DNA from: Candidatus Bipolaricaulota bacterium
Lineage (GTDB): Bacteria > Bipolaricaulota > Bipolaricaulia > UBA7950 > UBA9294
Direction of reading: 5' to 3'
DNA length: 23,131 nt
Assembly: GCA_015485945.1 (NCBI GenBank)
Contig: WFSM01000114.1
Coordinates: forward strand, 1-23,131
A program made the position numbers and the translations under genes. Positions 6,874-13,976 of this stretch are shown here, in pieces (the first letter of the stretch is position 1; every line of letters begins with the position of its first letter). Under the pieces are notes generated by a model. The model saw only the letters and a list, made by a program, of their open reading frames with translations. It was not told where the DNA came from and ran no database searches.

Positions 6874-7902
6874 TCACTCCTGCAGCGCCGCCATCTGAGC
6901 GGGAGCGAACAATCCGCCGATGCCGCCGGTGTGAAGGAACACCACAATATCATCCGGCGTGAAGAATCCGGCGCGAATGAGATCGATCAACCCCGCCATT
7001 GCCTTGCCCGTATACACCGGATCGAGAATTATTCCCTCCGTCTGCGCTACGAGTTTCACCGCTTCCTGCATCGCCGGAGTGGGAGTGCCATAGCCCGGTC
7101 CGATGTAGTCATCGTACACTGTAATCGCGTCACGAACGTCATCGTGGTCCAACCGCAACCCAAGAAATTCCGCCGCTTCATCCAGGTTGCGCGCGACCTT
7201 ATCCGCAACCTTGGACCTCGCCTGGGCCACGCTCATTCCGATGACGTTGATCTCACCATGGCTGTACAGGATCGAACCAAGGATAAGCCCGGTCTGGGTG
7301 CCGGCTGTACCACACGCGGTCACAATGTAATCGGGAGCAAGATTGCGCGCGTGCAATTGCCCCACGATCTCGTACACGCATCCGGAATATCCCAACGCGC
7401 TATGGAGACCACTGCAGCCGTTGGGAATGTAATACGGCGTCTCGCCACGGCTCCGCAGCTCCGCGGCCAGTTGACGCACCGCTTCATCCAGGCGCGCCGC
7501 GCGAACGTCGTCCCCAACGTCAGATGCATCGGACAGATATGTGATCTCCTCCACCCCCAACAGCTTGTCCAAGAACAGGTTACCGGTCGCCTGATCCGGC
7601 TTTTCACCACGCAGGATCAAGTACGTCTTCAACCCGAGGCGGTTGGCGGCAGCGGCCGTCAATTGCACATGATTGCTCTGAACCGCCCCGGTGGTGATAA
7701 CAGCGGTCGCCCGTTGCCGCCGTGCATCGGCAAACGCATACTCCAGCTTACGCAGCTTGTTTCCCCCTGTTCCCAAGCCATCGAGGTCGTCCCGCTTGAT
7801 GAATATTCGCGGACCGTGCAGCGCCCGCGCCAAATTTCCGAGTTCCTGCAACGGCGTGGGGAACTGCCCCAGCCGCACTCTGTTCACTGATCCAATCTGC
7901 AT
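6874..7902 (-). CDS. dcyD: D-cysteine desulfhydrase (ACC deaminase-family PLP enzyme)
   Basis: A 342-residue fold-type II PLP enzyme. The cofactor lysine is K49 in GTGGNKLRKLEY and the substrate-contact motif QSNH lies at 75-78. The family includes 1-aminocyclopropane-1-carboxylate (ACC) deaminase and D-cysteine desulfhydrase. Two positions separate them: ACC deaminases have Glu and Leu near residues 295 and 322 (Pseudomonas numbering), while desulfhydrases have Thr or Ser. Here the matching motifs are DPVYTGKA (T298) and HTGG (T325), which favours D-cysteine desulfhydrase, releasing pyruvate, H2S and ammonia. The ATG at 7902 has the strong ribosome binding site GAGGAGGG and a TATAAT box upstream (7921-7926). 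It lies downstream of hsp20 but is separated from it by a terminator. Confidence 0.88.
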   Translation of the reverse strand: MQIGSVNRVRLGQFPTPLQELGNLARALHGPRIFIKRDDLDGLGTGGNKLRKLEYAFADARRQRATAVITTGAVQSNHVQLTAAAANRLGLKTYLILRGEKPDQATGNLFLDKLLGVEEITYLSDASDVGDDVRAARLDEAVRQLAAELRSRGETPYYIPNGCSGLHSALGYSGCVYEIVGQLHARNLAPDYIVTACGTAGTQTGLILGSILYSHGEINVIGMSVAQARSKVADKVARNLDEAAEFLGLRLDHDDVRDAITVYDDYIGPGYGTPTPAMQEAVKLVAQTEGIILDPVYTGKAMAGLIDLIRAGFFTPDDIVVFLHTGGIGGLFAPAQMAALQE

Positions 7903-7920
7903 GCGTCCCTCCTCGCCGCC

Positions 7921-7926
7921 ATTATA
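7921..7926 (-). promoter_or_regulatory. -10 box of the D-cysteine desulfhydrase promoter
   Basis: A perfect TATAAT on the minus strand lies just after the hsp20 terminator and 18 nt before the start codon. No convincing -35 box is seen; the -35 position falls within the terminator hairpin. Confidence 0.4.
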
Positions 7927-7929
7927 AAC

Positions 7930-7960
7930 AAAAAAACGCCCCGGACGTACGCCCGGGGCG
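7930..7960 (-). terminator. Intrinsic terminator of hsp20
   Basis: An 8-bp GC-only stem (7937-7944 with 7953-7960, arms CGCCCCGG/CCGGGGCG, loop of 8 nt) is followed on the minus strand by seven T (7936-7930). It lies 16 nt after the hsp20 stop. This is the only strong rho-independent terminator seen in the window. Confidence 0.9.
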
Positions 7961-7976
7961 AAACCGATAACCGGTT

Positions 7977-8429
7977 CTATTCCACCTTGACCTCAATCGG
8001 CTTTTCCTTCTCCTTGAGGGATTCCTTGAGCGGAACAGTCACGCGCAGGATCCCGTCTTCGAACCGTGCCTTAATCCCGGCCTTATCCACCACGTCGGCG
8101 GGAAGCGGGAAGGCGTGCTGGAACCGACCGTAGCGGCGGCCGATGCGGAAGTAGTTCTCTTCCCGCACCGCCTCGTTCCGCTTTGTCTCCCCGGAGATGA
8201 TGAGCTTGTCATCCTCCACCTTAATTTGGATGTCATCCTTTTTCATCCCCGGGAGTTCGGTCTCGAACACCAAGTTCTTGTCCTTCTCGTAAATATCGGT
8301 CCGCACAAAGTTCGGGGACACATCAAAGCCAATCTGGTCAAAGTCGTGGAAAAACTCATCGAGAAGCCGGGAAATCCCCGTGCCAACCAAAAACGGTTCG
8401 CGCCAAACATCTGGAAGTCTCCTCGTCAT
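7977..8429 (-). CDS. hsp20: Small heat shock protein, HSP20/alpha-crystallin family
   Basis: A 150-residue cytoplasmic ATP-independent chaperone that binds unfolding proteins. The alpha-crystallin domain spans about 42-135, with the family marks FETELPGMKKDDIQIKVED, the GRRYGRFQHAFPLP region and DGILRVTVPL. The C-terminal tail carries the oligomerisation motif I-x-V (IEV, 145-147). The ATG at 8429 is chosen because GGAGGTG stands just ahead; two in-frame upstream starts would add up to 14 residues over the ribosome binding site. Expression should be heat-controlled: a near-consensus promoter and a CIRCE-like operator lie directly upstream, and a strong terminator follows, so it is a single-gene transcript. 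Confidence 0.97.
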   Translation of the reverse strand: MTRRLPDVWREPFLVGTGISRLLDEFFHDFDQIGFDVSPNFVRTDIYEKDKNLVFETELPGMKKDDIQIKVEDDKLIISGETKRNEAVREENYFRIGRRYGRFQHAFPLPADVVDKAGIKARFEDGILRVTVPLKESLKEKEKPIEVKVE

Positions 8430-8458
8430 CGCGATCACCTCCATCAACTTATTGTTAA

Positions 8459-8485
8459 TTAGCAGTCTCACTATCTAACTGCTAA
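8459..8485. promoter_or_regulatory. CIRCE-like operator (HrcA-type heat-shock repressor site)
   Basis: The sequence TTAGCAGTC - 9 nt - AACTGCTAA has the exact 9-9-9 layout of the CIRCE element TTAGCACTC-N9-GAGTGCTAA. The left half differs at one position and the right at two; the C-to-G and G-to-C changes compensate, keeping an 8-bp palindrome. It overlaps the predicted start of the hsp20 transcript (about 8483) and would also be in its 5' leader, as CIRCE usually is. HrcA binding is inferred; hrcA is not in the window. Confidence 0.65.
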
Positions 8486-8489
8486 CTGT

Positions 8490-8518
8490 AGTATAGCACC
8501 ATCCCCGGGGGTTGTCAA
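8490..8518 (-). promoter_or_regulatory. Near-consensus promoter of hsp20
   Basis: On the minus strand a perfect TTGACA (8513-8518) and TATACT (8490-8495, 5/6) are separated by exactly 17 nt. This is the best sigma70-type promoter in the window. Its -35 box overlaps that of the divergent yidD promoter by five bases. Confidence 0.75.
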
Positions 8519-8540
8519 GTGGGTGTGCTGGAGATACACT
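8512..8540 (+). promoter_or_regulatory. Promoter of yidD, sharing its -35 region with hsp20
   Basis: TTGTCA (8512-8517) and TACACT (8535-8540) are separated by 17 nt. The ATG at 8547 follows the -10 box after only 6 nt (AAGGTC), so the transcript is predicted to be leaderless or nearly so. The near-palindromic TTGTCAA serves both directions. Confidence 0.55.
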
Positions 8541-8546
8541 AAGGTC

Positions 8547-8759
8547 ATGATCAAGCGATTATTAGCGGGAGCAATTACAGTGTACCAACGTGTTATTTCA
8601 CCCGCATTTCCGCCGCGGTGTCGGTTCTACCCAACCTGTTCGGAGTACTCCAAGGAAGCAATCCTGAAGTACGGCGCGGTCAAGGGCGGCTATCTCGCGG
8701 TCCGCCGCGTCATGCGGTGTCACCCACTTAACCCCGGCGGGTATGACCCCGTCCCATAG
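8547..8759 (+). CDS. yidD: Membrane protein insertion efficiency factor YidD
   Basis: A 70-residue protein of the YidD family. The diagnostic stretch is YQRVISPAFPPRCRFYPTCSEYS, written here as YQRVISPAF then PPRCRFYPTCSEYS, followed by KYGAVKGGYLAVRRVMRCHP and a short proline-ending tail. The N-terminal hydrophobic amphipathic helix (MIKRLLAGAITVYQ) attaches it to the inner membrane, where it assists YidC and Sec in inserting proteins. In most bacteria yidD lies between rnpA and yidC near rpmH; here it is alone, next to hsp20. The frame extends eight codons upstream into the promoter, so the ATG at 8547 is the start. Confidence 0.95.
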   Translation: MIKRLLAGAITVYQRVISPAFPPRCRFYPTCSEYSKEAILKYGAVKGGYLAVRRVMRCHPLNPGGYDPVP

Positions 8760-8774
8760 ATCCATCATCAACAC

Positions 8775-8798
8775 TGGACAACTGTCCAACTAATTTTT
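8775..8798 (+). terminator. Weak possible terminator after yidD
   Basis: A short stem (TGGAC 8775-8779 with GTCCA 8784-8788, loop AACT) is followed after five bases by TTTTT (8794-8798). The 5-bp stem is weak and the T-run is offset, so this is only a candidate. Confidence 0.3.
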
Positions 8799-8916
8799 GG
8801 CATACACGTCAGGTTTCCTTCCCCTTCCTCCGGCACGTGGCGGCCATTCCCCATACGAAATCAGCGATTGCGGCCGCACAATTAGCATAACCATCCATAC
8901 CGACAGAGGGGGAAAT

Positions 8917-10032
8917 ATGACACGGAGCATTTTGCTTTCACTTGTGGTGGTAGTGATCATTAGTATTGCGGGAACAGCGGCGGGGCTATCCGGCAGCTGG
9001 ACCACGACCACAGCAATCGCGCTGCAGACATCCTCGATATCCTCGTTCAGTTCCACGCTTATTGTAGATTATACCGTAGGCGGATGGACATTCCGCTCAT
9101 TAACACAGATTGCGCTCACTGGTTGGACATCACAAGTGTTCTCCGCCACCGGAGCGATCGGTGGATTGAACACGACGACTCACCTCGCATTTGACCCAAC
9201 ACACGCGGCGTTTGCCTATTGGAATACGGCGTCCACTCTCACCATTGCCGGAGTGGCATTCACGGTAACGTCTAATTTGACCGGTACTGGGATAGGTTGG
9301 ACGTTCGGAGCCAGTGGCAGCATCAATCAAGTCGATTTGTCGAGTACGGCTTATTTCAACGAAAATACAAGCGGAGTTGTCCAAACGGGGAGTTACGGTT
9401 TTTGTCTCTCACGGGTGGACATCAACGCTAGCTTCCCATTTGGTTGCGTGAATCCCGTCGGCCTCACCCTCTCATTCTCCGCCACTGATGGCTTCGACGG
9501 TCTGACAATTGATTTGGATAACATCACATGGGATCAATTCCCTGCTATCACGTTCGACGTCACGGTGAAGTTCAGCCTGCAGACCGAGGGTAAGACCCTC
9601 ACCATTACGCCGAAACTCAACTTAAAGCCGGGGTGTATCACCCTGTACGGTGAACTGATCACCACATCCACCCCACTCATAATCACCGGGATCAACATCT
9701 ACGGCGTCAGCTTTACCTATTCGTGGGACCAAGGATCGATCGCGAGCTATTCCAGTTTTGCTCCGGACAAGAATGCCACCATCACCGGTAAATCAGCTTA
9801 CTGGGAAAAATTTACGCTCAAGACAACGACCGACAGCTGTTGCGGCGGCGGCATTACAACTGAATCCACGACCTACTTCCAGACCGGGAGTACAGCGCTG
9901 TTCGACTGGGGAGAGACTGACATCAGCCTGGCAGTTGGGATCGGATCCAACCTTACATTGAAGACAGGGATGGTCTTTGTCGCCGCTACTGGCTTTGAAG
10001 AATGGGACGTGGGCGCCGTTTTCACCTGGTAA
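8917..10032 (+). CDS. Secreted beta-rich protein, possible outer-membrane beta-barrel
   Basis: A 371-residue protein of a family I do not recognise. It starts with a clear Sec signal peptide (MTRSILLSLVVVVIISIAGT, cleavage likely after AGTAAG near residue 23). The rest is rich in Ser, Thr, Gly and aromatic residues in alternating patterns such as TLTITPKLNLKPGCITLYG, with few charges and almost no helices. It ends in GMVFVAATGFEEWDVGAVFTW; a C-terminal strand ending in an aromatic residue is typical of outer-membrane barrels. A Cys-Cys-Gly-Gly-Gly turn (near residue 309) interrupts the second half. The ATG at 8917 follows GAGGGGG; the 40 extra upstream codons lack gene character. Role unknown; structural porin-like or surface protein are the options. 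Confidence 0.75.
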   Translation: MTRSILLSLVVVVIISIAGTAAGLSGSWTTTTAIALQTSSISSFSSTLIVDYTVGGWTFRSLTQIALTGWTSQVFSATGAIGGLNTTTHLAFDPTHAAFAYWNTASTLTIAGVAFTVTSNLTGTGIGWTFGASGSINQVDLSSTAYFNENTSGVVQTGSYGFCLSRVDINASFPFGCVNPVGLTLSFSATDGFDGLTIDLDNITWDQFPAITFDVTVKFSLQTEGKTLTITPKLNLKPGCITLYGELITTSTPLIITGINIYGVSFTYSWDQGSIASYSSFAPDKNATITGKSAYWEKFTLKTTTDSCCGGGITTESTTYFQTGSTALFDWGETDISLAVGIGSNLTLKTGMVFVAATGFEEWDVGAVFTW

Positions 10033-10116
10033 GGAACAAACGTGCGTGGAGTGTGTATATAAAGTTAACTGGCTCTGTCCGTACGAGACGGTTCTAACTT
10101 CAAGGAGGTGGCATTG

Positions 10117-10695
10117 ATGAAAAGAGCGATCGTACTTGCGATCTTGGTCATCGGTGTAGTGGGAGTTGCGGCGTTTGCCCAATGCGGCTGCAAGCAACCG
10201 CCACCACCACCGTCGACCTCCAACAGTCCTACATGTTACACCGCGGTGTGGCGCGGAGCGGATGTGCACTTTAAGTTGAACGTTCCGGCGGAGTATTTCT
10301 TCACTTCTCCCACCCCGCCAACTCCGCTCATCACCGGGTGGCGCGTGGAACGGCTGGACGGCACAGTGGTGTTTCAGGATCTATTCCCGAGCGTTCCTAA
10401 AGGAGTATGGTACGAGATGGTGTGGAATGAGCGCGATTCCCATTGTACGCTCGTCACACCGGGGTACTACCGCATAATAATCTCGACCGACTCCGCTGGG
10501 GTGTACACAACCACTATCAAGATCGTGGCTCCGCCATCGTGCCTCGTTCCGTGTCAAGTATACCCCCGCCTTGCATCACATCCGTGTTCCGCTCCATGCG
10601 GCTCACCGTACATTGAGGTACTGCCGCAGAAAGTAGCACACGCATCGCTATCCATCTCGATCTCCATCCCAATAAATTGCGGAGGTTGTCCATAG
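10117..10695 (+). CDS. Secreted cysteine-rich protein of unknown function
   Basis: A 192-residue protein with a Sec signal peptide (MKRAIVLAILVIGVVGVAAFA, cleavage likely before QCGC). The residue before the first cysteine is Gln, so it does not form a normal lipobox. The mature part begins CGCKQPPPPP and contains about ten cysteines, many in pairs spaced by two or three residues (SCLVPC, HPCSAPC, NCGGCP), which suggests disulfides or metal binding outside the cell. The middle (TGWRVERLDGTVVFQD through GYYRIIISTDSAG) looks like an Ig-like or FlgD-like beta-sandwich; this is inference. AAGGAGGTG at 10102-10110 fixes the ATG at 10117. It follows the preceding secreted protein gene by 84 nt, so the two may be co-transcribed. 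Confidence 0.72.
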   Translation: MKRAIVLAILVIGVVGVAAFAQCGCKQPPPPPSTSNSPTCYTAVWRGADVHFKLNVPAEYFFTSPTPPTPLITGWRVERLDGTVVFQDLFPSVPKGVWYEMVWNERDSHCTLVTPGYYRIIISTDSAGVYTTTIKIVAPPSCLVPCQVYPRLASHPCSAPCGSPYIEVLPQKVAHASLSISISIPINCGGCP

Positions 10696-10739
10696 AAAAA
10701 TATTAACCCTGGTCCCTTCCATCCCTTCCTGGTTGGACA

Positions 10740-10745
10740 TATAAT
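10740..10745 (+). promoter_or_regulatory. -10 box of the nfeD/SPFH operon
   Basis: A perfect TATAAT lies 15 nt before the nfeD start codon, with GAGGG between. The -35 position holds only TTCCAT (10717-10722). The leader would be about 9 nt, just enough to include the ribosome binding site. Confidence 0.4.
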
Positions 10746-10760
10746 AACGGCCGAGGGACG

Positions 10761-12062
10761 ATGCGAACGGGAGTGGGGATAGCGGTTATCGGAGTGGTCC
10801 TCCTGATTTCTGTACTTATTGGGTACGGAAACCAGGTGGACCTCTTTATTGTTCACGGCATAATCGACCCCATAACGGCGCGGTTCGTCGATCGCGGCAT
10901 CACCATTGCCGAAGCTGATCATGCTGCGTGCGCAGTTATCGAACTGGACACCCCAGGCGGTCTTGACACAGCAATGCGCGCCATTGTGCAACGATTTATG
11001 GCCGCTCGTGTGCCGGTTGTAGTATACGTCGCCCCCGCCGGGGCACGGGCGGCGTCGGCCGGCGTGTTCATCACTCTCGCGGCAAATATCGCGGCGATGG
11101 CACCGGCGACCGACATCGGCGCTGCGCACCCGGTCTCAATCACCGGTGGGACCATCTCTGGTACGATGGGAGAGAAGGTGGTGAATGAGGCCGCGTCCTA
11201 CATCCGCGCAATCGCACAAAAGCGGGGAAGAAACGCAGACTGGGCCGAGCAAGCGGTGCGCAAAAGCGTCTCCCTGACCGCTCAGGAGGCGCTGAGTCAA
11301 GGGGTAATCGATGTTATCGCTCCCACACTCACCGCGCTGCTGCAGAAAATCGACGGGCGCACGGTGACCACCGCTGCCGGTGCGGTGACCCTGCATACCG
11401 CCGGCGCGACAGTACACCGCATCGGAATGAGTTTCCCCGAACAGGCAATCCACGTGCTCATCAATCCTAACATCGCATATCTCCTGTTCACGATCGGAAT
11501 GTGGGCGATCATTGCCGAATTTTTCCACCCCGGCATGTACATTCCGGGGCTGACCGGCGTGATCCTCCTCATTCTTGGGTTCATCTCATTTGGAAGCCTG
11601 CCGGTAAACTGGGGTGGAGTGGGATTAATCATCCTCGGCGTGATCCTGCTGGTCCTCGATATCAAGGTGACCGGATTCGTTCTCAGCATTTTCGGCACCA
11701 TCTCGTTTGTCCTCGGATCACTGCTCCTGTTTCGCCCGTTTCGCATGCCCTCGCCGGCGCTGCCGCAGTTCGGGGTCAATCTCTGGGAGATCGCCGCTGT
11801 TACGGCGGGATTTATCTCCTTCCTCATGTTCGTGATCACCAAGGTAGTGGCCAGCCAACACCGCCGCGCATTGACCGGAATCGCCCGGCTGATCGGCATG
11901 CCCGGCGTAGCAGTGACCACACTTGATCCCACCGGTGTGGTCCGCGTAAACGAAGAGGAGTGGTCAGCACGAGCGCTCGACCCACCGGTAGCCCCAGGCG
12001 AGCCCGTGACCGTCACGGGTGTCGATCGCCTCACGCTGACGGTACAAAAACGCAACCGATAA
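10761..12062 (+). CDS. nfeD: NfeD family membrane-bound serine protease (ClpP class, long form)
   Basis: A 433-residue protein of the long NfeD type. After an N-terminal hydrophobic segment (about 5-22) comes a ClpP-like protease domain facing outside. S99 in GARAASAGVF and K139 in TMGEKVVNEA match the Ser-Lys dyad of the archaeal homologue PH1510 (Ser97, Lys138). Residues about 240-360 form several membrane helices, including IAYLLFTIGMWAIIAEFF, and the C-terminal 65 residues form the small OB-fold NfeD domain (GMPGVAVTTLDPTGVVRV). In studied cases the protease cleaves a hydrophobic tail of its partner stomatin, and that SPFH partner is the next gene, 10 nt downstream. The start is supported by GAGGG. 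Confidence 0.94.
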   Translation: MRTGVGIAVIGVVLLISVLIGYGNQVDLFIVHGIIDPITARFVDRGITIAEADHAACAVIELDTPGGLDTAMRAIVQRFMAARVPVVVYVAPAGARAASAGVFITLAANIAAMAPATDIGAAHPVSITGGTISGTMGEKVVNEAASYIRAIAQKRGRNADWAEQAVRKSVSLTAQEALSQGVIDVIAPTLTALLQKIDGRTVTTAAGAVTLHTAGATVHRIGMSFPEQAIHVLINPNIAYLLFTIGMWAIIAEFFHPGMYIPGLTGVILLILGFISFGSLPVNWGGVGLIILGVILLVLDIKVTGFVLSIFGTISFVLGSLLLFRPFRMPSPALPQFGVNLWEIAAVTAGFISFLMFVITKVVASQHRRALTGIARLIGMPGVAVTTLDPTGVVRVNEEEWSARALDPPVAPGEPVTVTGVDRLTLTVQKRNR

Positions 12063-12072
12063 GGAGGTAAAA

Positions 12073-12960
12073 ATGTCCGTTGGTGCCATAGTTATTATCG
12101 CTGTGGTTGTTTTTTTCGCGTTAATCTTGTTCCCGATGGTGATCAGGATTGTGCCCGAGTACAAACGGCTCGTCATCTTCCGGCTCGGGCGTGCTTTACC
12201 CCACGAAAAGGGACCGGGGGTTGTTCTCCTCATCCCGATCGTAGATCGACCGGTAAGCGTCGATCTGCGGGAGAAGTTCCTCGAGATTCCGGCACAAACA
12301 TGCATCACCAAGGACAACGCTCCGATCTCCATCGACTTTCTCATTTATTGGAAGGTTATGGATCCGCGTGACAGTGTTATCCAGGTGGCAAACTTCGCCG
12401 GTGCATCGCAAGGGATCGCTACCACCACCCTCCGCGCCGTCGTTGGCGACATTATCCTCGACGATGTTCTTGCCAAGCGGGACGAACTCAACCAGGTTCT
12501 GCGCTCCAAGCTCGACGAGGTCACTGGTCGGTGGGGCGTGAAGGTGACATCCGTCGAGATTCGTGAAATCACCCCGCCCAAGGACGTACAGGAGGCGATG
12601 ACCAAGCAGATGTCGGCGGAGCGCACACGGCGGGCGGTGGTCACCGAAGCGGACGGAAAGCGCGAGGCAGCAATCAAGGTCGCGGAAGGTGAAAAGCAGT
12701 CGGAGATCCTGCGCGCCGAAGGGCAGCGCCAGGCCGCAATCCTCCGTGCCGAGGGATTTTCGTTGGCGTTGGGAAAGATCTACGATGTCGCCAAGACAAT
12801 CGATTCCAAGACCATGTCCCTTCAATACCTCGATGCGCTGAAAGCCTTGGGGAAAGGAGCGGCGACGAAGTTCATCTTCCCGCTGGAATTTTCCCAGCTG
12901 GTAACGCCGTTAAAGCGAATGGCCAAAGCCGCATTCGCCGATGACAACGAAAAACCCTAG
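12073..12960 (+). CDS. SPFH/Band 7 (slipin/stomatin-like) membrane protein, NfeD partner
   Basis: A 295-residue protein with one N-terminal membrane helix (about 5-27), then the SPFH domain (IVPEYKRLVIFRLGRALPHE through TSVEIREITPPKDVQEAM, about 28-180). A charged coiled coil follows (about 180-235) with the repeated motif ILRAEGQRQAAILRAEG, then a hydrophobic C-terminal region FIFPLEFSQLVTPLK that may be the protease target. Such proteins form large ring-like oligomers on the membrane and organise membrane microdomains. The ribosome binding site AGGAGGT lies 5 nt before the ATG. Order and spacing after nfeD are those of the conserved NfeD-slipin operon. The last 4 nt overlap the convergent phosphate transporter gene. 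Confidence 0.95.
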   Translation: MSVGAIVIIAVVVFFALILFPMVIRIVPEYKRLVIFRLGRALPHEKGPGVVLLIPIVDRPVSVDLREKFLEIPAQTCITKDNAPISIDFLIYWKVMDPRDSVIQVANFAGASQGIATTTLRAVVGDIILDDVLAKRDELNQVLRSKLDEVTGRWGVKVTSVEIREITPPKDVQEAMTKQMSAERTRRAVVTEADGKREAAIKVAEGEKQSEILRAEGQRQAAILRAEGFSLALGKIYDVAKTIDSKTMSLQYLDALKALGKGAATKFIFPLEFSQLVTPLKRMAKAAFADDNEKP

Positions 12961-13892
12961 CTGGATGCCAGGCGGGCAAGGTAAGTAAAACCGATGGACA
13001 GGCCGCAGGCGATGGTCGGCGTTCCCAGCCAGCCGAACAACACGTTCACCAACGCGCGGGGGTTAATCGTGTTCACCCCTTTCACTAGGCCGATGCCGAT
13101 CACAGCACCGACCACCGCCTGCGACGCTGACACCGGCACCCCGAGCAGGGCATAGACGTTAAGGGTAATCGCCTCACCGAGGATCACAAACAGGGCCGCC
13201 ACCGGATCAAGAGTGACGAGACGACTGCCGACGGTGCGGATCACCTTATGACTGAATGTGAGAATCCCGAAGGCGAGCGCGGTTGATCCGACCAGGGCAG
13301 CAACGAGTGGGCTAAGCAACCCTGACTTAACGTACACCCCGGTGACGTTGGCAACGTTGTTCGCTCCGTACGAATAAGCGGCGTAGCACGTCACCAGGAA
13401 CAGCCCAATGCGTACAACCGTGCTCTGGGTCAAAAATCGCCCGATGAATCCGCCGGGGTAAAGGGTGATCAGCTTGTACGGAATGTACGCGGCGACGAGC
13501 GCGCCAAGCGGGGTGAGGATCCACGACAGAAAGATCATGATCAACGGTTGCACGTTCACCCCACCCGCGAGGAGCCCACTGCCCACGATCGCTCCGACCA
13601 CCGCCTGTGTGCCCGACACCGGCAACCCGAGCACGGTCATCAATGTTACCGTGAGCGCAGCGGCAAGCATCACGACAAAACTGGAGATAAGTGTCTGAGC
13701 ACCGATTGCGCCATACGTCACGAACCCACGGCTTCCCACCATCACCGCACCAATGATGACGAATAGCGATGCCACTGCTGCCGCAATCCAGAACCGGAGC
13801 GCCCGGCTCTCTACCGCCGGGCCGATCAGGTTGGCGGCATCGTTGGACCCCATCGCCCATCCCATGAATACTCCCGCAATCAGCGTCCACAT
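12957..13892 (-). CDS. PiT-family inorganic phosphate transporter
   Basis: A 311-residue integral membrane protein with about 8-10 hydrophobic helices. It shows the internal duplication of the PiT family: GSNDAANLIG (15-24) and GANNVANVTG (176-185) correspond to the GANDxxN signatures, and LGLPVSGTQAVVGAIVGSG pairs with LGVPVSASQAVVGAVIG. It takes up phosphate, usually as a metal-phosphate complex, with protons or sodium. The length is at the short end of the family. The first motif has Ser for the usual Ala, and Ala for Val. The ATG at 13892 is preceded by GAGGGAG. A promoter with a palindrome over its -10 box lies upstream. No PhoU-like partner gene is next to it. Confidence 0.92.
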   Translation of the reverse strand: MWTLIAGVFMGWAMGSNDAANLIGPAVESRALRFWIAAAVASLFVIIGAVMVGSRGFVTYGAIGAQTLISSFVVMLAAALTVTLMTVLGLPVSGTQAVVGAIVGSGLLAGGVNVQPLIMIFLSWILTPLGALVAAYIPYKLITLYPGGFIGRFLTQSTVVRIGLFLVTCYAAYSYGANNVANVTGVYVKSGLLSPLVAALVGSTALAFGILTFSHKVIRTVGSRLVTLDPVAALFVILGEAITLNVYALLGVPVSASQAVVGAVIGIGLVKGVNTINPRALVNVLFGWLGTPTIACGLSIGFTYLARLASS

Positions 13893-13919
13893 ATCTCCCT
13901 CTTTTAATAGTTGAGTAGC

Positions 13920-13936
13920 GACTATACCCTATAGTC
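13920..13936. promoter_or_regulatory. Perfect palindrome over the phosphate transporter promoter
   Basis: GACTATA-CCC-TATAGTC is a perfect 7-bp inverted repeat with a 3-nt centre. It covers the -10 box of the phosphate transporter promoter and lies 28 nt before the -10 box of the divergent permease gene, a position fit for a repressor site. The binding protein is unknown, and part of the symmetry comes from TATA-like sequence. Confidence 0.4.
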
Positions 13937-13956
13937 TAAATCGCACCCCGTTTCAA
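13928..13956 (-). promoter_or_regulatory. Candidate promoter of the phosphate transporter gene
   Basis: On the minus strand TTGAAA (13951-13956) and TATAGG (13928-13933) are separated by 17 nt. A second TATAGT lies slightly downstream within the palindrome. The start codon is at 13892, giving a leader of about 30 nt that includes GAGGGAG. Confidence 0.45.
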
Positions 13957-13964
13957 GCGGCGGG

Positions 13965-13970
13965 TATAAT
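13965..13970 (+). promoter_or_regulatory. -10 box placed for a leaderless permease transcript
   Basis: TATAAT lies exactly 6 nt (CACCCT) before the GTG at 13977, the same spacing as at nadE and yidD. No good -35 box is seen. An alternative is translation from the ATG at 13992 using GGTGGAG. Confidence 0.4.
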
Positions 13971-13976
13971 CACCCT

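Noticed and set aside
6931..7890. A 319-codon open frame on the plus strand opposite the desulfhydrase gene
   Set aside because: It is fully antisense to a well-recognised PLP enzyme, has no family resemblance, and its openness follows from codon bias of the true gene.
8797..8916. Upstream extension of the secreted beta-rich protein by 40 codons
   Set aside because: The extension lacks a ribosome binding site and would bury a perfect signal peptide; GAGGGGG marks the ATG at 8917.
12640..12760. Repeated codons in the SPFH gene
   Set aside because: They encode the normal coiled-coil heptads (ILRAEG repeats) of stomatin-like proteins.
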